From: Proteobacteria bacterium UBA5122
GTDB lineage: Bacteria; Pseudomonadota; Gammaproteobacteria; Tenderiales; Tenderiaceae
Direction: 5' to 3'
Assembly (NCBI GenBank): GCA_002415485.1
Contig: DHYU01000073.1
Location: 13,871 to 25,125 of the forward strand
Length of the DNA stretch: 11,255 nucleotides
A program made the position numbers and the translations under genes. The notes under the pieces are model-generated. The model was not told the DNA's origin, ran no database searches, and saw only the letters and a program-made list of their open reading frames with translations. Shown here piece by piece: positions 6,523 through 11,255 of this stretch (position 1 is its first letter; every line of letters begins with the position of its first letter).

Positions 6523-6852
6523 TCAGGAATTACTTTCAAGCGAACCGGCAAATTTCGCCGGATTGATAACATCCACGTCTGCGACAAACACCGTCAGCTG
6601 ATAACCTTTGTCAACCTGACGCTGCAAGCCATTTAACAAACGCTCGAGTTTTTCCTCAGGCACGATCACCTTCACCAGGATATTGGCTTCAAAGTCCAGA
6701 GTCCCGGCGCGCTCACCAGAAGCACCCGCGCCGTGGGCGCGAAGAATCGTGTAACCACTGACACCGTGGCGGTGAAACATTGCCGTCAGGCGCTCTTCGA
6801 GCACATCCAGTGTGATGATATTAACCAGTTTATGTGGGTATAGCGTAACCAT
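6523..6852 (-). CDS. sbtB: PII-like regulator of bicarbonate transporter (SbtB)
   Basis: A 109-residue PII-fold protein directly downstream of sbtA. In cyanobacteria SbtB binds adenine nucleotides, including cAMP and AMP, forms a trimer and plugs or regulates SbtA. The fold is indicated by the start YPHKLVNIITLDVLEERLTA, a T-loop region near 40-55 (AHGAGASGERAGTLDFEANI), the helix VPEEKLERLLNGLQ, and the last strand QLTVFVADVDVINPAKF. The C-terminus ends GSLESNS with no cysteines, so the redox R-loop (paired cysteines) of some cyanobacterial SbtB proteins is absent. The ATG follows GGAT with about 8 bases between. The spacing to sbtA is 34 bases. Confidence 0.85.
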   Translation of the reverse strand: MVTLYPHKLVNIITLDVLEERLTAMFHRHGVSGYTILRAHGAGASGERAGTLDFEANILVKVIVPEEKLERLLNGLQRQVDKGYQLTVFVADVDVINPAKFAGSLESNS

Positions 6853-6886
6853 AACATCAATCCATCCGTTTCATCATGAGCCCAAA

Positions 6887-7906
6887 TTAGCCGCCAGCCA
6901 AATATGTAGCAAACCAATAGTATAGCGGTATACCGATCAAGACATTGAACGGGAACGTGATACCAAGAGACAGCGTCAGATAAAACGACGGATTGGCCTC
7001 AGGCACCGCCAACCGCATCGCAGGTGGCACCGCGATATACGACGCACTGGCACCGAGCACTGCCACCAGCGTGGTACCACCGACACTGAAGCCGAGCATT
7101 TCATGTCCGACAAGCGCACCGACAAAACCACCGGCCAGAGGCATGACCACCCCGAATACACCAAGTACTGCGCCAACTTTCTTGAACTCTTTGATCCGAC
7201 GAGCTGCCTCCATCCCCATTTCAAACAGGAACAGACACAATACGCCCATGAAGATATCGTCGATGAAAGGCTTAATCTTTTCGATACCTGAAGGCTGAGA
7301 AATCGCACCAATGACCATCGAACCGATCAAGACCACCACACTGCCATTGGTAAAGGCATCCTTCAGCAGATGGCTGAAGTTTGACTTCGAGGCATCGTTA
7401 TCCAAGTCATCCACGCTCACACCACCTGCCGTATTACCCGCTGCGATCTGCTTACGCGCCCACGCTGCAAGCAACAGACCTACGATAATGGCCGGCGACT
7501 CCATGACCGCCAACATGATCAGTGGATAACTTTCGTATTCGACACCGGAGCTATCAAGAAACGCGATTGCGGTCAAAAAGGTACCTGCGCTTACCGAACC
7601 ATAATGCGCGGAGATCGCCGCCGCATCCATTGGGCTCACTTTGCGCGTCATGATCAGCACCAGATAACCCACGATCGGCATCGAAAATCCAAGAATCAGC
7701 GCCCAGACAATCGCATTGATCGCAGTACCCAAATCGGCCTTTGCCAACTCGTAACCGCCATGCAGGCCGATCGCCATCAACAGATAAATCGATAACACCT
7801 TGGCCAGGTCAGGCGGAAAACGTAGATCTGATTTAATGATCCTGGCAATCGCACCCAGCGCAAAAAACAACACCGCTGGTATCAACAGATTACTAAAACT
7901 AGACAT
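6887..7906 (-). CDS. sbtA: Sodium-dependent bicarbonate transporter SbtA
   Basis: A 339-residue inner-membrane protein of the SbtA family, which takes up bicarbonate with sodium at high affinity. It has about ten hydrophobic segments in two repeats of five, separated by a hydrophilic cytoplasmic loop near 150-185 (NTAGGVSVDDLDNDASKSNF). The two repeat signatures are present: DAAAISAHYGSVSAGTFLTA in the first half, and LGASASYIAVPPAMRLAVPE followed by ANPSFYLTLSLGITFPFN in the second. These helix-break regions bind substrate and sodium. GGAGG lies just before the ATG, so translation should be strong. It follows the carboxysome genes on the same strand after 168 bases and precedes sbtB. It supplies the cytoplasmic bicarbonate that the carboxysomal carbonic anhydrase converts. 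Confidence 0.93.
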   Translation of the reverse strand: MSSFSNLLIPAVLFFALGAIARIIKSDLRFPPDLAKVLSIYLLMAIGLHGGYELAKADLGTAINAIVWALILGFSMPIVGYLVLIMTRKVSPMDAAAISAHYGSVSAGTFLTAIAFLDSSGVEYESYPLIMLAVMESPAIIVGLLLAAWARKQIAAGNTAGGVSVDDLDNDASKSNFSHLLKDAFTNGSVVVLIGSMVIGAISQPSGIEKIKPFIDDIFMGVLCLFLFEMGMEAARRIKEFKKVGAVLGVFGVVMPLAGGFVGALVGHEMLGFSVGGTTLVAVLGASASYIAVPPAMRLAVPEANPSFYLTLSLGITFPFNVLIGIPLYYWFATYLAGG

Positions 7907-7954
7907 AAAACTCCTCCGGGCTCAAAGCCTTGCGCAGTTAACCCTCTGATAATG

Positions 7955-7990
7955 CGCGGGTTTATAAAATTAACCGCGGCCAGTATTGAC
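7955..7990 (-). promoter_or_regulatory. Possible promoter and imperfect dyad ahead of sbtA
   Basis: The 168-base gap between the McdB-like gene and sbtA is AT-rich and holds no ORF that I can support. The minus strand carries TATAAA (7966-7961), a possible -10 box, with only a poor -35 match near 7984-7989. The box lies in the loop of an imperfect hairpin whose arms are CGCGGG (7955-7960) with TTTA, and TTAACCGCG (7970-7978). This could be an operator for the CbbR-like protein. No T-run terminator is seen here, so read-through from the carboxysome genes is possible. Confidence 0.25.
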
Positions 7991-8074
7991 GATCAGCGGT
8001 TATATTTCTAATCAATTTTGCCGAAGCCCCCGATAGACTGGGATCTATGGAAAAATCAAAATTCCCTTAATAAA

Positions 8075-8305
8075 TTAATCCGGCCAAACGCGACGTGACG
8101 CAAATGGATTGGATGCTTGAGCAGGGGTTTTAGCTGATGAGCCGGAGCTTGGTTTGGTCGAAGTTTTTGGCGCAGCCGCTTTCTTAACCGCAGTTTTTTT
8201 AGAAGGTTTGTCGGTGGCAGTCGTAGCAACAGGGGCTGCTGGTTGGGCTTCTGTTTTTACTGTTTCGGCCACAATGCTTGGAGCCGCTGGTTTAGTGGTA
8301 GACAT
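8075..8305 (-). CDS. mcdB: Small disordered carboxysome-associated protein, probable alpha-McdB
   Basis: A 76-residue protein almost entirely of Ala, Lys, Pro, Thr and Ser, with no cysteine and no folded domain. The C-terminus NPFASRRVWPD is different: it looks like a conserved tail with a single tryptophan at residue 74. In alpha-carboxysome operons a small disordered protein with a conserved C-terminal tryptophan is McdB, the adaptor that links carboxysomes to the ParA-like ATPase McdA so that they spread along the nucleoid. Position (last gene of the cso group), size, disorder and terminal Trp all fit. AGGAGAGG lies just before the ATG, 19 bases after the acRAF gene. No mcdA lies next to it. 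The assignment rests on context and composition, because disordered sequence gives little homology. Confidence 0.6.
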   Translation of the reverse strand: MSTTKPAAPSIVAETVKTEAQPAAPVATTATDKPSKKTAVKKAAAPKTSTKPSSGSSAKTPAQASNPFASRRVWPD

Positions 8306-8324
8306 ATATCCTCTCCTAATTGAT

Positions 8325-8621
8325 TCAATCTTTATTCAAGTTGTCAGCGTCTAAAGGTGCGCTGATCTTATTGGTCGGTGCGAAGTCGTTTAGCTTTTCT
8401 GCAAACGCCAAAAGTTTGGGGGAAATCTCGTCACTACCCTCTTCAGCGTGGATCGTCATGGAGACGTGAGTGCGCCCAAAATTCATGTCGGGATAGAAAT
8501 CCTCCTGCTCCGAAAGTTCCGCAGATTGATCAAGAAAGTCGCGCGTCAAATCATAATTATCGAAATCGATCCGACGTTCGAGACGCAGAGGGCGTTTACG
8601 CAAAGTCCAGTTATCGATCAT
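8325..8621 (-). CDS. acRAF: acRAF: pterin dehydratase-like Rubisco assembly factor
   Basis: A 98-residue protein with the pterin-4a-carbinolamine dehydratase fold but not its active site. WTLRKRPLRLERRIDFDNYD (5-24), the helix TRDFLDQSAELSEQ, and FYPDMNFGRTHVSMTIH (43-59) match the form found in alpha-carboxysome operons, which acts as a chaperone for form IA Rubisco assembly. The catalytic histidine pair of true dehydratases (HHP) is replaced: the equivalent stretch here reads FYPD. This argues against a role in pterin recycling even though folate/pterin genes lie elsewhere in the window. A GAGGA ribosome site precedes the ATG. It sits between the ferritin-like gene and the McdB-like gene with gaps of 43 and 19 bases. 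Confidence 0.85.
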   Translation of the reverse strand: MIDNWTLRKRPLRLERRIDFDNYDLTRDFLDQSAELSEQEDFYPDMNFGRTHVSMTIHAEEGSDEISPKLLAFAEKLNDFAPTNKISAPLDADNLNKD

Positions 8622-8664
8622 AAGGTGGTCCTCGATGTCGTTTGAACACTGGGCTCAAATCGAT

Positions 8665-9126
8665 TTATTTGAAATCGGGCAGTATGAATTTGCCGCGCCA
8701 TTGAACAAAGCTGGACGCGTGTTCGCGCTCTTCATTCAACAGTTTTTCGAAAAAGAGATAGTTGTCGCGGTCATTCGCCAAGCGACAATAAGCAACGGCG
8801 CCTTCATAAAAACGTACAATGTCATCTTCAAGTTTATGAGCATGTTCGATGACCGACGTTAAGTCTTCAGCCGCATAGGCAGGACGCAACTGACTGGCAT
8901 TCGGCACAGCGCCCAACGCAAGCATGCGGCCAATAATAAGTTCGGCGTGGGTCATTTCTTCCAACGCTTCACCGTGAAATTTTGCACCTTCCGCATCAAA
9001 GCCACGCGCGCGCAGCAAACGGGAAAGTGTCAGATATTGCTGAACAGCACTCATCTCAAGACTCAAAGCCCGGCCCAGATAACCGAGAACTTTGATCTTA
9101 ACGTCGATAGGCATGTCCGTCATCAT
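8665..9126 (-). CDS. Ferritin-like diiron protein of the carboxysome operon
   Basis: A 153-residue four-helix-bundle protein related to bacterioferritin. Many cso operons carry it at this position; its role in carboxysome biology is not settled. Diiron ligands are visible in the expected order, numbered from the ATG at 9126: Glu24 (LSLEMSAVQQY), Glu57-x-x-His60 (EEMTHAEL), Glu108 (RFYEGA), and Glu133-x-x-His136 (EEREHAS). The site therefore looks complete and could oxidise iron or protect Rubisco from oxidants. The ATG at 9126 has GGAACCC just upstream; a TTG at 9138 would fall inside the T-run of the preceding terminator and is less likely. The gene begins 11 bases after that T-run, so its expression depends on read-through. 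Confidence 0.85.
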   Translation of the reverse strand: MMTDMPIDVKIKVLGYLGRALSLEMSAVQQYLTLSRLLRARGFDAEGAKFHGEALEEMTHAELIIGRMLALGAVPNASQLRPAYAAEDLTSVIEHAHKLEDDIVRFYEGAVAYCRLANDRDNYLFFEKLLNEEREHASSFVQWRGKFILPDFK

Positions 9127-9136
9127 AATGGGTTCC

Positions 9137-9176
9137 AAAAAACTGGGTGGGCCGGACGAATACCCGGACCACCCAG
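9137..9176 (-). terminator. Intrinsic terminator between csoS1 and the ferritin-like gene
   Basis: On the minus strand, arms at 9176-9164 and 9155-9143 (CTGGGTGGTCCGG with CCGGCCCACCCAG) pair over 13 positions with one mismatch around an 8-base loop, followed at once by six T (9142-9137). This is a textbook Rho-independent terminator placed after the shell genes. It should sharply lower transcription of the ferritin-like, acRAF and McdB-like genes relative to the shell proteins. Confidence 0.88.
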
Positions 9177-9199
9177 ATTTGACCGCTTAATTACTAATA

Positions 9200-9505
9200 T
9201 TAAGAACGGTTGCCGCCAGTTGTGCCCAGTACTGGCTCAACTTCGCGGTGAGGACGTGCGATGATGTGTGCAGCAACCAGGCCATCGCCTACACGCTCAC
9301 AAGCGTCAGCGCCAGCGCGAACAGCAGCGTTAACAGCGCCAGTTTCGCCACGAACCAGAACAGTGACGTAACCACCGCCAACAAATTCGCGACCGATCAG
9401 ACGTACTTCAGCAGCTTTAGTCATTGCGTCAGCAGCTTCGATTGCAGGAACCAGACCACGAGTTTCGATCATGCCCAGTGCGATACCGTAAGTTTCGTTT
9501 GCCAT
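9200..9505 (-). CDS. csoS1: Carboxysome shell protein CsoS1 (second copy)
   Basis: A 101-residue BMC-domain protein that forms the hexameric tiles of the alpha-carboxysome shell, whose central pores pass bicarbonate and ribulose bisphosphate. Family sequence is plain throughout: ALGMIETRGLVPAIEAADAM (9-28), REFVGGGYVTVLVRGETGAV (39-58) with the pore region around GGG, and ADACERVGDGLVAAHIIARP. It matches the neighbouring copy except for Ile for Val at residue 37, Arg for Lys at 87, and a different tail (VLGTTGGNRS). A good AAGGAG site precedes the ATG. It is followed by a strong terminator, so it is the last shell gene of the main transcript. It lacks the longer C-terminus of CsoS1B, so it corresponds to the CsoS1A/C type. 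Confidence 0.96.
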   Translation of the reverse strand: MANETYGIALGMIETRGLVPAIEAADAMTKAAEVRLIGREFVGGGYVTVLVRGETGAVNAAVRAGADACERVGDGLVAAHIIARPHREVEPVLGTTGGNRS

Positions 9506-9553
9506 TGTAAGTTTCTCCTTAAGAAGTAACGAAGTTAAAGTTTAAAAAATCAA

Positions 9554-9859
9554 TTAAGCAGCTGAAGGATTGCCAGCAGGAATCACAGGCTCAACTTCTT
9601 TATGAGGACGTGCGATGATGTGCGCAGCGACCAGACCGTCGCCTACACGCTCACAAGCGTCAGCGCCAGCACGTACAGCAGCGTTAACAGCACCAGTTTC
9701 GCCACGTACCAGAACAGTTACATAACCACCACCAACGAATTCACGACCAACCAGGCGCACTTCTGCGGCCTTAGTCATAGCGTCTGCTGCTTCGATAGCA
9801 GGAACCAGACCACGGGTTTCGATCATGCCGAGGGCGATACCATAAGTTTCGTTTGCCAT
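9554..9859 (-). CDS. csoS1: Carboxysome shell protein CsoS1 (first copy)
   Basis: A 101-residue BMC-domain hexamer protein, paralogue of the next gene; the first 86 residues differ at only one position (Val37 here). Its tail is VIPAGNPSAA. At the DNA level the two genes differ at many third codon positions, yet share exact runs such as the one covering 9640-9669. AGGAG lies 8-9 bases before the ATG. It follows csoS4B after 57 bases and precedes the second copy by 48 bases. No third csoS1 (csoS1B-like) gene follows, unlike the three-copy arrangement of Halothiobacillus neapolitanus. Confidence 0.96.
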   Translation of the reverse strand: MANETYGIALGMIETRGLVPAIEAADAMTKAAEVRLVGREFVGGGYVTVLVRGETGAVNAAVRAGADACERVGDGLVAAHIIARPHKEVEPVIPAGNPSAA

Positions 9860-9916
9860 TACTGCTTCTCCTAGTTGAATGTTTTGTTAATTCGTTTTCT
9901 AAAATGCGCAACCGGG

Positions 9917-10171
9917 CTACTTAATCTCTTCATCCCAGTTTTCAATAATCCCGCCAATGGTCAGATCCGTTAACACCTTCGGATTATCCAACGCTAAACG
10001 CGCTGCCGAACCACTGATGGTAAAAACCCAATTTCCTGAGCGACTTCCAATGCTGTCTACTGCAACCTGGAACTTGCCCTTTTTGTCTTTCAACACTCGC
10101 AAAGGCAGGTTTGTTAAACCTTCATGCCGGTTGGTACAAACCATTGTGCCAACCACCTGAAAGACATCCAT
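9917..10171 (-). CDS. csoS4B: Carboxysome vertex protein CsoS4B
   Basis: An 84-residue protein of the EutN/CcmL (BMC-P) family, whose pentamers cap the twelve vertices of the icosahedral shell. It shows the family pattern: MDVFQVVGTMVCTNRHEGL at the start, then KFQVAVDSIGSRSGNWVFTI and GSAARLALDNP, ending with LTIGGIIENWDEE. The ATG overlaps the csoS4A stop by one base (TAATG), which indicates translational coupling. It is less like the canonical S4A sequence than its neighbour, as expected for the B paralogue. Confidence 0.94.
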   Translation of the reverse strand: MDVFQVVGTMVCTNRHEGLTNLPLRVLKDKKGKFQVAVDSIGSRSGNWVFTISGSAARLALDNPKVLTDLTIGGIIENWDEEIK

Positions 10172-10419
10172 TACTCGTCACCTGTCCAGTTGTCGATAAT
10201 ACCGACAATCGTCAGGTCCGATGGATACTCTTTGGAGCCAGCCGCTTCACGCGCTGCAGAACTCCCCACGCACAACACCCAGTCACCGGGTGCCGCACCT
10301 ACTGAGTCGACCGCAACCAGCTTACTGCTGCCATCACGCACGACCTGCAGATGTTTGTGCTGCATACCTGGAATACGATTGGTCGCAACCAGCGGTTTAA
10401 TCACCTGACAAATTTTCAT
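10171..10419 (-). CDS. csoS4A: Carboxysome vertex protein CsoS4A
   Basis: An 82-residue BMC-P pentamer protein. Family features are MKICQVIKPLVATNRIPGM, KLVAVDSVGAAPGDWVLCV, GSSAAREAAGS and the C-terminal LTIVGIIDNWTGDE. The start codon overlaps the csoSCA stop by one base (TAATG), and GGAGG lies 7 bases upstream inside the end of csoSCA. This is the same tight coupling that links csoS4A to csoS4B. The order csoSCA-csoS4A-csoS4B-csoS1 is that of a standard alpha-carboxysome operon. Confidence 0.95.
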   Translation of the reverse strand: MKICQVIKPLVATNRIPGMQHKHLQVVRDGSSKLVAVDSVGAAPGDWVLCVGSSAAREAAGSKEYPSDLTIVGIIDNWTGDE

Positions 10420-11255
10420 TAGTGTCCTCCCACTGCACGCTCGGCGCTGACTGAGCCACCGACAATCTCGACAGTGTTGTTACCACTGCAATCGCGCACG
10501 ACCAACAGGGTATGAATCAGACCTTCAGCCACTTGTGCAGGAAATCGATTCTTCAATGCAGTCTGTAAACAATGACAACGTGCGACCGCACGCTCACGCG
10601 CACCTGGCACATTGCCGTGATAGTCATAACGAATCACAACCGGCGCTGGCAGACCGCGCGAGATGTTCAAGCCGGTAAAGATCTTGATACCAACATCAAC
10701 GTCTTTTGCACCCTGCTCTACCGTCTTCAAATACGCAAAGTAGGTCAGGTTACGGAGCTGCACTTCCTCAAACCCGATCCCCATACCGATAAATCGCTCC
10801 TGGTGGCCGATATCGACATAACAACCTGCATGGTAGCTGCGCACATAGTCGATCTGCGAAATATTGTTGTAGAACAAACGCGCAATAAACTTGATCATAC
10901 CGCTGGCAGCGGTGATACCTTGTTTAGCAGCTGCTTGCACAACCAATTCACTAATCGCACGCTCTGCATTACCCGCTGACGCATTACGCGTCGCATCATA
11001 AATATCTTTGCTATCAATATAGCTACCAGTATCAACTTGGCCGTTTTCATCAGGCACATGGATACGGATCGTATCGTTATCGGTATCAATACCAATCAAC
11101 AATAAGTCGATCGACGCACCGCAGCAGTAGCTGTTCTCAACACCGGTCTTAAACGCCTGCAGACGAGACAATGCGCCCTCTGCGGCCTTCGCAGTGTCAC
11201 TCCCATGCGCAGCGCATCCTTCGTGACACGGCAGGCTGCTGCTATAGTGATATAC
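10419..11255 (-). CDS. csoSCA: Carboxysomal beta-carbonic anhydrase CsoSCA, 5' part outside window
   Basis: The frame is open from the right edge to TAA at 10419, giving the last 278 residues. CsoSCA (CsoS3) dehydrates bicarbonate to CO2 inside the carboxysome and is tethered within the shell. The visible part starts VYHYSSSLPCHEGCAAHGSD. Its His at position 3 and Cys at position 14 have the 11-residue spacing of zinc ligands His242 and Cys253 of the Halothiobacillus neapolitanus enzyme. The third ligand, Cys173, would lie outside the window. If aligned that way, the full length would be about 516 residues, as expected. The degenerate second catalytic-like half and C-terminal domain follow (for example AFKTGVENSYCCGASIDLLL, FIGMGIGFEEVQLRNLTYFA). 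An internal TTG at 11171 is not the start. Confidence 0.93.
   Translation of the reverse strand, partial: VYHYSSSLPCHEGCAAHGSDTAKAAEGALSRLQAFKTGVENSYCCGASIDLLLIGIDTDNDTIRIHVPDENGQVDTGSYIDSKDIYDATRNASAGNAERAISELVVQAAAKQGITAASGMIKFIARLFYNNISQIDYVRSYHAGCYVDIGHQERFIGMGIGFEEVQLRNLTYFAYLKTVEQGAKDVDVGIKIFTGLNISRGLPAPVVIRYDYHGNVPGARERAVARCHCLQTALKNRFPAQVAEGLIHTLLVVRDCSGNNTVEIVGGSVSAERAVGGH

Noticed and set aside
8154..8354. Plus-strand hydrophobic ORF opposite the McdB-like gene
   Set aside because: Its Ala/Val/Gly-rich hydrophobic look is the complement of Ala/Thr/Lys-rich codons; the minus-strand frame has a ribosome site and operon context.
8325..8621. True pterin-4a-carbinolamine dehydratase, linked to folK/folM
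   Set aside because: The catalytic histidine motif is missing and the gene sits in the cso operon, so an acRAF chaperone is the better reading.
9200..9859. Repeated DNA blocks considered as a mobile or CRISPR-type repeat
   Set aside because: The repetition is fully explained by two tandem csoS1 paralogues.
9248..9874. Plus-strand ORFs opposite the two csoS1 genes
   Set aside because: Both are mirror images of the duplicated BMC genes; the Ser/Thr/Asn-rich products are shadows.

Overview
The window comes from an autotrophic, CO2-concentrating proteobacterium, most likely a chemolithoautotrophic (sulfur-oxidising type) gammaproteobacterium. This rests on an alpha-carboxysome (cso) gene cluster, an SbtA/SbtB bicarbonate-uptake pair, a CbbR-like LysR regulator, and housekeeping genes (folK/folM, a RimK-like ligase with a GNAT/C39 protein) of gammaproteobacterial character. 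Nearly every gene lies on the minus strand, so biological reading order runs from high to low coordinates. The only convincing plus-strand gene is folK.

Right half (11255 to about 8075): the distal part of an alpha-carboxysome operon. In transcription order it holds csoSCA (carbonic anhydrase, 5' end outside the window), csoS4A and csoS4B (pentameric vertex proteins), and two nearly identical csoS1 hexamer shell genes. A strong hairpin-plus-T-run terminator follows. It sits directly against the start of a ferritin-like diiron protein, which is followed by an acRAF-type Rubisco assembly factor and a small disordered protein ending in Arg-Val-Trp-Pro-Asp. I read that last gene as an alpha-McdB carboxysome-positioning adaptor. 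No McdA (ParA-type ATPase) gene lies beside it.

Middle (7906 to 5457): sbtA (sodium-dependent bicarbonate transporter), sbtB (PII-like regulator of SbtA) and a CbbR-like LysR regulator, in tandem and close together. With the carboxysome genes they form one CO2-concentrating island: bicarbonate import, its allosteric gate, the shell and carbonic anhydrase that use it, and a probable transcriptional regulator.

Left-middle (5354 to 1955): a promoter with a perfect TATAAT box, and an upstream TGTAA-N3-TTACA dyad, leads to a tiny signal-peptide ORF that breaks into a second short ORF at an overlapping start/stop. Next come a GNAT-C39-peptidase-like fusion that starts with TTG, a RimK-like ATP-grasp ligase with its own N-terminal domain, and a 106-residue protein of unknown function, closed by a clear intrinsic terminator. 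The combination of a peptide ORF, an acyltransferase/peptidase-fold protein and an amino-acid ligase looks like an uncharacterised peptide or protein modification system. This is the least understood part of the window.

Left end (1940 to 1): folM (dihydromonapterin/dihydrofolate reductase, minus) and folK (HPPK, plus) converge and overlap tail to tail by 84 bases. A DHH-family phosphoesterase gene runs off the left edge. I saw no rRNA, tRNA, CRISPR array, insertion sequence or phage gene.
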